A stretch of DNA of 64,000 bases from Alteromonas portus (lineage in GTDB: Bacteria; Pseudomonadota; Gammaproteobacteria; Enterobacterales; Alteromonadaceae). This document shows positions 55,303 through 64,000 of the stretch, piece by piece. The notes beneath the pieces are model-generated. The model made no database searches. It was given only the letters and a program-made list of their open reading frames with translations, and was not told the DNA's origin. The position numbers were made by a program, and so were the translations under genes. Location of the stretch: positions 62,001 through 126,000 of the forward strand of contig NZ_SWCO01000002.1 in the NCBI RefSeq assembly GCF_005117025.1, written 5' to 3'. The first letter of the stretch is position 1; each line of letters starts with the position of its first letter.

Positions 55303-56250
55303 TTAAGCCGCCAGAGGGTCAATGCTATCGAGTAATTTTTGGCTTAGTTTTTCCCCATCAAAGGCGTTACTAGACTGCCCTAGAGACATCTGATGGGAAG
55401 ATAATGTTAGCCTGTGAGCGGTAATCGCTACGAAGACGGCCTGCACGTCTTCAGGCGTAACATAATCTCTGCCAGAAACGTAGGCCCATGCTTTTGCGCC
55501 CTGAAGTAAAGCGCGACTGGCGCGTGGGGAAAGCGGATTGGGAAACTCATTGCTCTGTCTGCTTTCACTCACTAATCGCAATATATAATGAAGAATGGCG
55601 TCGCTAGTGTGGATGGCAGCCACCTCATTTTGCATTTTGTTTAGACTAGCAGCATCTAAAATCTGAGTAAGAGGCGCTGACGCATCCTGTTGCATGAGCA
55701 TCGCCTTTTCTGCTTCCCACGCCGGATACCCCAGTGAAATACGCATGAAGAAACGATCTAACTGCGATTCTGGTAACGGATAAGTGCCCGATTGATAGCT
55801 AGGGTTTTGCGTTGCAATGACGAAAAACGGCGAGGGCAGCGCATGAGTAACACCGTCAATACTTACCTGACGTTCCTCCATAGCTTCTAACAGAGCGCTC
55901 TGTGTTTTAGGGCTTGCTCTATTTAACTCGTCAGCTAATACGACTTGGCTAAAAATCGGCCCGTGCCTAAACGTAAAACGCTTTTCTTCGTCGCGCTCGT
56001 GAGTATGGAAAATGTTAACGCCTAACATGTCGGAAGGAAGCAGGTCTGAGGTAAATTGAATACGCGCATATTGAAGACCAAAAACTTGTGAAAGCGCATG
56101 AGAAAGCGTGGTTTTACCCATTCCTGGTAAATCTTCAATCAATAAGTGACCGTTGGCCAGCAAACAGGTAATGGCAAGTTTCAGCTGGTGCTCCTTACCA
56201 ATGATCTTTTTGCTTAGGGCTTGCTGGACTTGATTAATATCTTGGCGCAT
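55303..56250 (-). CDS. MoxR-family AAA+ ATPase
   Basis: A 315-aa AAA+ ATPase, probably a chaperone that assembles or activates the DUF58 and transglutaminase partners. Walker A is EDLPGMGKTTLSHAL, Walker B VVLADELNRASPKTQ, with the sensor region FVIATQNPSYQSGTYPLPES and DRFFMR. First gene of the operon, with its promoter presumably in the 245-bp gap toward the divergent seqA. Confidence 0.95.
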   Translation of the reverse strand: MRQDINQVQQALSKKIIGKEHQLKLAITCLLANGHLLIEDLPGMGKTTLSHALSQVFGLQYARIQFTSDLLPSDMLGVNIFHTHERDEEKRFTFRHGPIFSQVVLADELNRASPKTQSALLEAMEERQVSIDGVTHALPSPFFVIATQNPSYQSGTYPLPESQLDRFFMRISLGYPAWEAEKAMLMQQDASAPLTQILDAASLNKMQNEVAAIHTSDAILHYILRLVSESRQSNEFPNPLSPRASRALLQGAKAWAYVSGRDYVTPEDVQAVFVAITAHRLTLSSHQMSLGQSSNAFDGEKLSQKLLDSIDPLAA

Positions 56251-56495
56251 AGGTGTGTCACTTTTCTTTAAAAATACTCTGTCACACTCGTCGTTTAAAT
56301 AACGAATGTTGCTTTCATAATAGTAGCAACGATAGCGTAAAGCTTTCTATTCTTATACCTTTTAAAATTTATACCTTGGTATGTAATAGGTTAGTTCACA
56401 ACTTAATATTCACGAATCCTTAAAACATCTGTTATTAAGTGCTGCGTAGTTTAACTGTGTTGTCTATAATGGTGCCTCTTAAAAAGGAAGTAGTT

Positions 56496-57269
56496 ATGAA
56501 AAGCATTGAAATAGATGACGATTTATATGCCTTCATCGCCAGCCAGACTAAGCATATTGGTGAGAGTGCATCACAAATTTTAAGACGTTTACTTTTACCT
56601 GAAGACGGTGCTGTGTCACAAGGTATTGCGCCTATTGCTAGCTCATCAACGCCTGCAAAAACAAGTGAATCAAAAACTGCAGACGTTAGCGAAGCTGCAA
56701 ATAAGCCAGCCTCAACGGTAAAAGCAGAAACCGCACCTAAAACGCCAGTAAAAGCGCCTGCATCACGCACGGCATCAAAAGCTGCAAGTGCGCCAGTTAA
56801 AACTGCGTCGAAGAAAACGCCGGCCAAGGCAGCCGCTAAAGCTACTGGAGCAAGTGAACCGGGCAGCGTAAAGACAGCGAATAATACATCAGCGGTATCT
56901 AGTGAAACGCATACTAGACGAGACATTCTAGATGCGGTATCGAAAGATGCGTTAAGTACTTTTACTAAACGCGTTGATCAATTTTTGTTTGTTTTGAGTG
57001 CAGCGCACAAGCTTAATGCAGAAAACTTTGCTCAGGTTGAAAGTATCAAAGGTAAAAACCGTACGTATTTTGCGACAAGTAAAGCAGCATTGCTTGAAAA
57101 CGGCAGTAGTACTAACCCTAAAGCTATTCCAGATAGCCCGTTCTGGGTGGTGACAAACAATAACACTGCCAAGAAAACCAATATGCTGGAACAAGTTTTG
57201 CGTAACCTGGGTTATCAACCCGATGTAATTGAAACTGTGATCGCGCGTTTCTCTGCAGAAGGTAAATAG
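56496..57269 (+). CDS. seqA: Negative modulator of replication initiation SeqA with an extended linker
   Basis: Binds hemimethylated GATC and sequesters oriC. The 257-aa product is much longer than E. coli SeqA (181 aa). Residues 1-37 form the oligomerisation domain ([20 protein letters not shown], then [14 protein letters not shown]), and about 140-257 form the DNA-binding domain with [12 protein letters not shown] and [12 protein letters not shown]. Between them, about residues 45-138 are a low-complexity linker of A, K, T, S and P resembling a histone H1 tail. ATG 56496 follows AAGGAAG. pgm is 46 bp downstream, the same order as in E. coli. Confidence 0.93.
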   Translation: MKSIEIDDDLYAFIASQTKHIGESASQILRRLLLPEDGAVSQGIAPIASSSTPAKTSESKTADVSEAANKPASTVKAETAPKTPVKAPASRTASKAASAPVKTASKKTPAKAAAKATGASEPGSVKTANNTSAVSSETHTRRDILDAVSKDALSTFTKRVDQFLFVLSAAHKLNAENFAQVESIKGKNRTYFATSKAALLENGSSTNPKAIPDSPFWVVTNNNTAKKTNMLEQVLRNLGYQPDVIETVIARFSAEGK

Positions 57270-57315
57270 CAAAACAAGCAATAAGATAACTAAACTTCTA
57301 AATAAGGATTTTTTC

Positions 57316-58968
57316 ATGGCATTACATCCGCAGGCTGGAGAGCATGCAGCGAAAGAGCAGCTCATTAACGTAGCACAGTTAGTGAGCCAGTATTACAGCT
57401 ATAAACCGGATATGAATGATCCGGGTCAAGCAGTCTCTTTCGGTACGTCAGGACACAGAGGAACAGCGTCAAACGCAACGTTTACCGACACTCACATCAG
57501 TGCAATTTGCCAAGCACTGGTGGAATATCGTAAACAAGAAGGGATCGATGGTCCTTTGTATGTAGGTAAAGATACCCACGCGTTATCAGAACCGGCCATG
57601 ATCACTGCCATAGAAGTTTTGTGTGCCAATGGTGTAGATGTTGTCGTGCAGCGTGCAGACAATGAAAGTATGGGCTATACGCCAACACCTGTTATTTCTC
57701 GAACTATCATTCGTCACAACCGCGCCGGGAACGCTGAAAAGGCCGATGGTATCGTCATTACCCCTTCTCATAACCCGCCTTCTGACGGTGGATTTAAATA
57801 CAATCCGCCACATGGTGGCCCTGCTGACAGCGATGTAACTAAGCAAATTCAAGAACGTGCAAATGAACTAATCGCAGATGGCAACAAAGATGTTAAGCGC
57901 GTTGATATCCGCCAAGCCACTGAACGCAAATTGGTTCGTGAAGAAGACTTTATGGAACCTTATATCGAAGACCTAGCTAAAGTCATTGATATGAATGCGA
58001 TTGCCAAAGCGAATTTGAAATTAGGCACAGATCCACTCGGCGGCGCTGGGGTAGGGTACTGGTCGCGTATTGCTGAAAAATACGGGTTGGACATCACCGT
58101 AGTAAACGACGCGGTTGACCCACAGTTTGGTTTTATGCGCCGCGACAAAGACGGCAAACTTCGCATGGATTGTTCGTCAGCCTATGCAATGGCGGGGCTT
58201 ATAGAGTTAAAAGATAACTTCGACCTAGCATGGGGTAATGACCCGGATTTCGATCGTCACGGTATTGTGTGCAAAAGTGCAGGCTTAATGAACCCTAACC
58301 ATTATTTGGCTGTGGCGATAAACTATCTTTACACTCACCGCCCTAATTGGCCTAGTGATTTAAATATTGGCAAAACACTGGTCTCTAGCAGCATGATTGA
58401 CCGTGTAGCCAACAGCCTTGGTAAACCTTTGGCTGAAATGCCGGTAGGCTTTAAATGGTTTGTTGACGGTTTATCAAACAGCACTATTGGCTTTGCGGGT
58501 GAAGAAAGCGCGGGTGGCATTTTCTTAGAACGCGACGGAAGTACTTGGGCAACAGATAAAGACGGCTTCATTCTTTGTTTGCTAGCAGCGGAAATCTTGG
58601 CAGTGACTGGCAAAGATCCCGGCGAGCACTACAAAGCGCTGACGGAGAAGTTCGCGGCACCGGTATACAGTCGTGTAGACGTAGCTGCAACCCTTGAACA
58701 AAAGCAGAAACTTTCTGCGATGGATGCATCTGTAGTTACCAGCGATACCTTGGCGGGCGAGCCCATCACAGCTGTCCAAACTCACGCGCCAGGAAATAAC
58801 GCGGCTATTGGTGGCGTTAAAGTATCGACCGAAAATGGCTGGTTCGCAGCCCGTCCTTCTGGTACCGAGCAAATTTACAAAATCTATGCGGAAAGCTTTA
58901 ATGGTGAAAGCCACTTACAGGATTTAATTGCTGAAGCTGAAGCTTTAGTAAGCAAAATCATTAAGTAA
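57316..58968 (+). CDS. pgm: Phosphoglucomutase (alpha-D-glucose specific)
   Basis: Interconverts glucose-1-P and glucose-6-P for glycogen and envelope sugar synthesis. The 550-aa protein has [10 protein letters not shown], the phosphoserine motif [15 protein letters not shown], the metal loop [10 protein letters not shown], the sugar loop GEESAGG, and the phosphate-binding [15 protein letters not shown] 57316 follows AAGGA. It is co-oriented with seqA and with glgP downstream. Confidence 0.98.
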   Translation: MALHPQAGEHAAKEQLINVAQLVSQYYSYKPDMNDPGQAVSFGTSGHRGTASNATFTDTHISAICQALVEYRKQEGIDGPLYVGKDTHALSEPAMITAIEVLCANGVDVVVQRADNESMGYTPTPVISRTIIRHNRAGNAEKADGIVITPSHNPPSDGGFKYNPPHGGPADSDVTKQIQERANELIADGNKDVKRVDIRQATERKLVREEDFMEPYIEDLAKVIDMNAIAKANLKLGTDPLGGAGVGYWSRIAEKYGLDITVVNDAVDPQFGFMRRDKDGKLRMDCSSAYAMAGLIELKDNFDLAWGNDPDFDRHGIVCKSAGLMNPNHYLAVAINYLYTHRPNWPSDLNIGKTLVSSSMIDRVANSLGKPLAEMPVGFKWFVDGLSNSTIGFAGEESAGGIFLERDGSTWATDKDGFILCLLAAEILAVTGKDPGEHYKALTEKFAAPVYSRVDVAATLEQKQKLSAMDASVVTSDTLAGEPITAVQTHAPGNNAAIGGVKVSTENGWFAARPSGTEQIYKIYAESFNGESHLQDLIAEAEALVSKIIK

Positions 58969-59014
58969 GTACAAAAACAAACCGTTTCAAAACGTGTTTT
59001 GTAATAAAGGTGTT

Positions 59015-59053
59015 AAAAACCGCATGAATGCATACGAATTCATGCGGTTTTTT
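59015..59053 (+). terminator. Terminator of seqA-pgm
   Basis: 15-bp perfect stem beginning AAAAACCGCATGAAT, with a loop of about 8 nt and a T-tract at the 3' end. Confidence 0.92.
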
Positions 59054-59186
59054 GTTATTTTAACAAAATAATTACAACATAAACGTTTAAGCGCTGCTAT
59101 ATTGCTGTCATATTCTGAAGTTATTCTGTAATTAAATTACGTTTTTGGTGTGTGAACACCGCTTCTACTTAAGAGTGAGACGCAAA

Positions 59187-61664
59187 ATGAACGCAAAAGC
59201 GACCAAGACGCAACCCTCTCCTGTGATCGATAAAGCTGCATTCAAAGCAGCAGTTATCAAACACTTACACTGCACGCTAGGCACTGACGAAAACAAAGCA
59301 AACAATCACGCTTGGTGGAAAGCAACCTGTGCAGCAATTCAAGAGCAAGTGCTTGAAGGACTGCGCAAAACCCAGAAAAGTCATTACTTGAACGACACAC
59401 GCGCCGTTCATTATTTCTCTGCTGAATTCTTAATGGGCCGTTTACTTTCAAACAATCTGCAAAACTTTGGCTTGTTCGATGTTGCTGGCGGTGCATTGAA
59501 AGAGCTTGGCGTTGAGATTTCAGATATTCTTGAAGAAGAGCCTGACATGGCGCTAGGAAACGGCGGCCTTGGCCGACTAGCTGCTTGCTTTATCGACTCA
59601 TTAGCCACCATGGAATTGCCTGCGATAGGTTATGGTATTCACTACGAGCATGGCTTGTTCCGCCAAGAAATTAAAAGCGGTGCGCAAATAGAGAGACCAG
59701 ACAGCTGGCGCGACTACGGCAACCCTTGGGAAATTTGCCGTCCAGAATCTATTCAGGAAGTATCTCTTTACGGTTACGTAGAAACGAAATACGGCGAAAA
59801 TGGCCGAGTGCTTAAAGAATGGCACCCTGGCTCAATAGTAAAAGGTGTGCCGTGGGATATCCCAGTTGTGGGTTATGAAGGTAAAACCGTAAACGTATTG
59901 CGTTTGTGGCAGTCAGAAGCGTCTGATTACTTTAACTGGGACGTATTTAATGCAGGTGGTTATGTTGATGCACAGCGCGAGAACGTTCAAGCAGAAACCA
60001 TTTCAAAAGTCCTTTATCCAAACGACGAAACTGAAGCGGGTAAAGAGCTACGTCTGATTCAGCAGTACTTCTTCTGCTCGTGCTCCCTTAAAGACATTAT
60101 ACGTCGTTACAAGCGCGCGCATGGCGATGATTGGAGCCGTTTTGCAGATCAGGTTGTAATTCAGCTAAACGACACCCACCCAGCGATTTCTATACCAGAG
60201 CTAATGCGCATTCTTGTTGACCGTGCAGAGCTTGGCTGGGATGAAGCCTGGGGTATTTGCACAAAGGTATTTGCCTATACCAACCACACCTTGCTACCAG
60301 AGGCACTTGAAAAGTGGCCTGCGCGCATGATTGAGAAGATCCTTCCTCGCCACCTGGAAATCATTTATGAAATTAACCACCGCTTTATGGCAGAGGTTGA
60401 TAAGAAGTGGCCTGGCGACAATGCCATGAAAGCCAAGCTTTCCATTATTGAAGAAGGCAACGAGAAGATGGTGCGTATGGGCCACCTGTCGGTAATCGGT
60501 TCATTCGCGGTGAACGGCGTGGCAGAAATGCATTCTCGCCTTGTTAAGTCGTCTCTGTTCCCAGAGTTCGATGAACTATATCCAGGTAAGCTGACTAACG
60601 TGACCAACGGTATTACCCCACGTCGCTGGTTGAAGGCGTGTAACCCTGGGTTATCGAAGCTTATTGATAAGAAAATTGGAGAAGACTGGCCGCGCGACTT
60701 AGACAAGCTGCAGGGGCTGGCCAAATTTGCAAGCAACAAAACGTTCCAGAAGCAGTTCATGAAAGTGAAACTTGAGAATAAAGAGTTGCTGGCAGAGGAA
60801 ATTCGCAAGTCACTTGACATTGAAGTAGACGTTAATGCGATTTTTGACGTGCAGATTAAGCGTTTGCATGAGTACAAGCGTCAACACTTAGCGCTTCTGA
60901 ATATTATGGCATTGTACCGTCGTATTCTAGAAAACCCTGATTACGATATGCACCCCCGTGTATTTGTATTCGGTGCTAAAGCGGCGCCGGGCTACAAGCT
61001 TGCGAAAGATATTATCTTCGCTATTAACAAGGTAGCGGATAAGATTAATAACGATCCTCGCGTAAACAACAAGATTAAGGTAGCGTTTTTGCCAAACTAC
61101 CGCGTGTCACTGGCTGAAAAAATGATTCCAGCGGCTGACGTATCTGAGCAAATCAGTACAGCAGGTAAAGAAGCATCAGGTACGGGTAACATGAAGCTTG
61201 CGCTAAACGGCGCGGTTACTATAGGTACACTAGATGGCGCAAACGTAGAGATCGCTGAAGAAGTGGGCGACGACAACATCTTTATCTTTGGTCTTACTGT
61301 AGAAGAAGTGAATGAGCTTAAAGCGAATGGCTATAACCCACACGACTACTACTACAAAGATCCTGAAATTAAAGCGGTGCTGGATTGGCTAGAAACGGAT
61401 TACTTCACGCCAGGTAAACCAGGCGCACTGGTATCAATTAAGCAAAGCTTACTAGATAACGGCGACCCGTACATGGTGCTTGCAGATTTCCGTGCTTATT
61501 CTGACGCACAAATTGCGGTAGATGCAGCTTATCGTGACAAAGAGCGCTGGGCAGAAATGGCCATCATCAATACAGCGAAGATGGGCAAATTTACTTCAGA
61601 TCGTTCAATTCGTGACTATGTAGAGCGCGTTTGGAAACTTTCACCGTGTAAGATTGAAAGCTAA
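59187..61664 (+). CDS. glgP: Glycogen/starch/alpha-glucan phosphorylase
   Basis: Releases glucose-1-P from alpha-1,4-glucans, which Pgm then converts to glucose-6-P. The 825-aa product has the family's usual length, the N-terminal [17 protein letters not shown], and the pyridoxal-phosphate site [20 protein letters not shown], whose lysine follows NM. ATG 59187 has GAGTGAGA upstream. No glgA, glgB, glgC or glgX is nearby. Ends at its own terminator. Confidence 0.97.
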   Translation: MNAKATKTQPSPVIDKAAFKAAVIKHLHCTLGTDENKANNHAWWKATCAAIQEQVLEGLRKTQKSHYLNDTRAVHYFSAEFLMGRLLSNNLQNFGLFDVAGGALKELGVEISDILEEEPDMALGNGGLGRLAACFIDSLATMELPAIGYGIHYEHGLFRQEIKSGAQIERPDSWRDYGNPWEICRPESIQEVSLYGYVETKYGENGRVLKEWHPGSIVKGVPWDIPVVGYEGKTVNVLRLWQSEASDYFNWDVFNAGGYVDAQRENVQAETISKVLYPNDETEAGKELRLIQQYFFCSCSLKDIIRRYKRAHGDDWSRFADQVVIQLNDTHPAISIPELMRILVDRAELGWDEAWGICTKVFAYTNHTLLPEALEKWPARMIEKILPRHLEIIYEINHRFMAEVDKKWPGDNAMKAKLSIIEEGNEKMVRMGHLSVIGSFAVNGVAEMHSRLVKSSLFPEFDELYPGKLTNVTNGITPRRWLKACNPGLSKLIDKKIGEDWPRDLDKLQGLAKFASNKTFQKQFMKVKLENKELLAEEIRKSLDIEVDVNAIFDVQIKRLHEYKRQHLALLNIMALYRRILENPDYDMHPRVFVFGAKAAPGYKLAKDIIFAINKVADKINNDPRVNNKIKVAFLPNYRVSLAEKMIPAADVSEQISTAGKEASGTGNMKLALNGAVTIGTLDGANVEIAEEVGDDNIFIFGLTVEEVNELKANGYNPHDYYYKDPEIKAVLDWLETDYFTPGKPGALVSIKQSLLDNGDPYMVLADFRAYSDAQIAVDAAYRDKERWAEMAIINTAKMGKFTSDRSIRDYVERVWKLSPCKIES

Positions 61665-61683
61665 TCGCAGAAACGTAACGAAT

Positions 61684-61717
61684 AAACCCGGCAGTGTTAC
61701 ACTAGTCGGGTTTTTTT
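61684..61717 (+). terminator. Terminator of glgP
   Basis: AAACCCG / CGGGTTT stem with a T-tract. The 16-nt loop can extend the stem partly. Confidence 0.75.
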
Positions 61718-61977
61718 ATTTTCTTTTAAAAGCGTCTATAGTTTTACTTAAGTGTTGCACTGCGAAGCTTTTTTGACTGAAACGGTGCTTCCAATTTTTT
61801 TACAGCGCGTAAAAAAAGGTGAGATGCAATTATAGGCATACTCTGAAATATGTTGTACAAAAGTATAAGACGGTATGCAAAATAATACGTTACTGTCGTT
61901 GCGCCTTACGTAGCGTCATGGTTTTATATAAGTAGTTGTTTTTAGTACCTAGAAGCGTAATGCTGAAGGAAAACATC

Positions 61978-63282
61978 ATGAGCCAACACACATCACTGGC
62001 AACCATTCCCAATCGCTTTGCGTTTATAGATAGTATTTCAAAGCAAGCGTCTCGAACCACGTCTATTTCCTTGATGTTGGTTGATGTGGTGCGTTTTTCT
62101 GATGTAACAACCAGCCTAGGCATTCACGTTGGCGACCGATTTCTGCTAGAAATCGCTAACCGAATTCAACGTCTTTTTGGTCATTATGTACTTATTGGCC
62201 GGATAAGCGGTGATGTCTTCGGCATCGTATTCCCCGATGAAAGTAATGAAGCCGTTATGCGACAAATGTTCGAACGCTTAGTCGAGCATTTCAAAACACC
62301 TATGCATTATGATGGTACGGCCTTCATAGCCGACTTTAATGTGGGCGTGGTATGTAGCGGGAAAGGTGAGTTTGATATCACTGATTTTGTGTCTCGTGCA
62401 GAATCAGCGCTGAAGCAGGCCAAAGAAAACAAGTATGAAAACTACTTCGCGCTAACTAATTCAGATAAAACAGATACAGGCCGAAGCCTAGCTTTAAAAG
62501 CTGACTTAAAGCGGGCATTGGCCCACAACGAACTTGAACTGTATTACCAGCCGAAGGTGGACCTTAACACGCTAGAAATTGTAGGTGCTGAGTGTTTGTT
62601 ACGCTGGAATCATCCTCTTGATGGCGTGCTGTTTCCTGGCCCACTAATTGAGGCCGCAGAGTCCTATAATATGATGAACGAACTGGGCTACTGGACGTTG
62701 GAACAAGCGTTTAGAGCACTCGCTGAATTAGATGGACTTAGAATGCCCATCGTACTGTCGGTGAATATTTCTCCTACTCAGTTATATGACAATCAGTTAG
62801 TTCCAACCCTTACTATGCTAAGCAACACTTATACGCTACCGCTTTCGCTCATTGAACTAGAGCTAACTGAAGATGTTGCTTTATCGAATTCACTGATGGT
62901 GAAAAAGCAGTTAGATGAGTTACGAAGTTTAGGTGTTTCAATATCTGTCGATGATTTTGGTAAGGGGTATTCGAACCTCGCCTATATTCGTGACCTGGAC
63001 CTGGATGCACTTAAAATAGACAAATCCTTTGTGATGGAACTAGAGGCGCACCCGGTTAACAGAGCTATCATCGAAGCAGCTAAAGTTATCGGGCATGCAA
63101 AAGGCTGTAGTGTTGTCGCCGAGGGTATTGAAACCGTAGAGCAGCTTCATATATTGAGAGAGGTAGGCGTGGCTCAAGGGCAGGGGTATCTGTTTTCTCG
63201 CGCTATTCCTTTCAACGAATTTATCGCACTAACTCAGCAAGATATCATTATTGGAAATTCGCCAAGACGAGCTCAAGCATAG
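61978..63282 (+). CDS. Degenerate-GGDEF / EAL-domain c-di-GMP phosphodiesterase
   Basis: A 434-aa cytoplasmic protein. Residues ~10-160 form a GGDEF domain whose signature is SGDVF (77-81), so cyclase activity is unlikely. Residues ~175-425 form an EAL domain with E205 (ECLLRW), N263, E295, D325 and D326 (DDFGKGYSNL), K346 and E382 (AEGIET), the full metal and substrate set. It should hydrolyse c-di-GMP, with the first domain perhaps sensing GTP. There is no signal or transmembrane region. ATG 61978 follows GAAGGA. Single gene. Confidence 0.92.
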   Translation: MSQHTSLATIPNRFAFIDSISKQASRTTSISLMLVDVVRFSDVTTSLGIHVGDRFLLEIANRIQRLFGHYVLIGRISGDVFGIVFPDESNEAVMRQMFERLVEHFKTPMHYDGTAFIADFNVGVVCSGKGEFDITDFVSRAESALKQAKENKYENYFALTNSDKTDTGRSLALKADLKRALAHNELELYYQPKVDLNTLEIVGAECLLRWNHPLDGVLFPGPLIEAAESYNMMNELGYWTLEQAFRALAELDGLRMPIVLSVNISPTQLYDNQLVPTLTMLSNTYTLPLSLIELELTEDVALSNSLMVKKQLDELRSLGVSISVDDFGKGYSNLAYIRDLDLDALKIDKSFVMELEAHPVNRAIIEAAKVIGHAKGCSVVAEGIETVEQLHILREVGVAQGQGYLFSRAIPFNEFIALTQQDIIIGNSPRRAQA

Positions 63283-63542
63283 CTACGTAAAATCCACGTA
63301 AGCGTTGTTATTCCAATCCCGTTCGCCGTCGCTTTAGCCACTCTTTTAAGCTTCCGAGTGAAATTGGAACCTTCATACTTTCCGTACTCTCATTGCCTAA
63401 CTCCCTGAGCTAGGGTGTCACGTCGCGTTATTTAATGCTTACAGGTGAGCATAATTAAACATGCAGATTAGATGATTTTGGCCGCCTCTGTCGGTACACT
63501 TGGGCTATTCGAGATCAGATAAAGTCAACAAAGCTCACACTT

Positions 63543-64000
63543 ATGCAAGAACTTATCGAAAGCGGCCAATTTTTAACACTTTCTCGCCGCGACCCCTCAT
63601 TATTTGAACGCTCTCATCAATTTACGTTAGCTAATGGTACGCTCGTTAGTATTACCGCACCTGGTATTATAAGCTTCTCAGTGCAGAGGGCATCTAAGCC
63701 CAATAAACGCATTGTTTTGTCCTGCGGTGTGCACGGTAATGAAACCGCGCCTATCGAAATCTGTGATGACTTGGTTAAGGGAATCTTAACAGGCAGTATT
63801 ACATTAACTCATGATGTGCTGTTTTTATTTGGCAACCTGCCAGCAATGGACATTGCAGAACGTTTTGTTGAAGAAAATATGAATCGCTTATTCAGCGGTG
63901 CACACTCAAAAGGTGAAGGTTTAGTTAACGCAGAGCGCGTTCGAGCTAAACAGTTAGAGGATGCGGTGGCATCGTTCTTTGAAGCGGGTGAAGGCACTCG
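63543..64000 (+). CDS. astE: Succinylglutamate desuccinylase, 5' part
   Basis: The last step of the arginine succinyltransferase pathway, giving glutamate and succinate. The 152 codons seen run off the window end without a stop. They include the zinc motif CGVHGNETAPIE (H and E ligands) and NMNRLFSG, the substrate-binding NR pair. ATG 63543 begins MQELIESGQFLTLSRR. The 260-bp gap upstream holds its promoter, not resolved. Confidence 0.9.
   Translation, partial: MQELIESGQFLTLSRRDPSLFERSHQFTLANGTLVSITAPGIISFSVQRASKPNKRIVLSCGVHGNETAPIEICDDLVKGILTGSITLTHDVLFLFGNLPAMDIAERFVEENMNRLFSGAHSKGEGLVNAERVRAKQLEDAVASFFEAGEGT

Noticed and set aside
56435..56926. 163-aa open frame on the minus strand
   Set aside because: It is the antisense of the A/K/T-rich SeqA linker; the low-complexity GC pattern keeps the frame open.

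Overview
The window looks like a chromosomal segment of a marine gammaproteobacterium of the Alteromonadales, most likely Alteromonas or a close relative. The evidence is gene order and protein style: seqA-pgm, gcvA-ygdD-rlmM, hemA-prfA-prmC-sirB2-kdsA, and lolB-ispE-tRNA-Gln-prs with rplY-pth-ychF nearby. A second stand-alone EF-G, a large TonB receptor and moderate GC also fit. The genus is an inference; no rRNA gene is present. I see no prophage, transposon, CRISPR array or integrase, so this is mostly core genome with small accessory insertions.

Layout. 1-3.9 kb: a chemoreceptor 3' part broken by an in-frame stop, an unrecognised multi-pass membrane protein coupled to a NUDIX hydrolase, and a DUF3224 protein. 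4-8.2 kb: a small heat-shock protein with a ROSE-like RNA thermometer, then ackA-pta. 8.3-16.5 kb: an unknown secreted protein, the miaB-phoH-ybeY-corC-lnt operon on the minus strand, and divergent ubiF with a tiny membrane protein. 16.6-24.6 kb: accessory genes, namely a TetR/AhpD-like pair with two palindromic operators, two tiny basic ORFs (one ribbon-helix-helix), a TonB receptor, a thioesterase, a flavin reductase and a double cupin. 24.6-28.4 kb: an AGCS amino-acid symporter, an eight-gene Met/Leu/Gln tRNA operon and a periplasmic cyclophilin. 28.5-35.7 kb: ychF, pth, rplY, an alcohol dehydrogenase, a lipoprotein, prs, tRNA-Gln, ispE, lolB. 35.8-42.3 kb: hemA, prfA, prmC, an inserted HD-GYP response regulator, sirB2, kdsA.

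42.3-48.3 kb: a small secreted protein, gcvA, an alpha/beta hydrolase, ygdD, rlmM and a second EF-G. 48.4-51.8 kb: a minus-strand nitrogen unit with a nitrite/formate-type channel, a fused PP2C phosphatase/Ser-Thr kinase and cyanase. Its leader carries two hexaloop hairpins, the second overlapping an intrinsic terminator, which is the arrangement expected for ANTAR (NasT/NasR-type) antitermination. 52-56.3 kb: moxR-DUF58-transglutaminase. 56.5-61.7 kb: seqA with an unusually long basic linker, pgm and glgP. 62-64 kb: a degenerate-GGDEF/EAL protein and the 5' part of astE.

Most interesting for follow-up: the ANTAR-type leader on the nirC-kinase/phosphatase-cynS unit, the ROSE-like element, the nonsense codon in the chemoreceptor, the lysine-rich micro-ORF beside a ribbon-helix-helix protein, and the histone-H1-like linker in SeqA. 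All start choices come from visible ribosome-binding sites and family knowledge; no database search was run.
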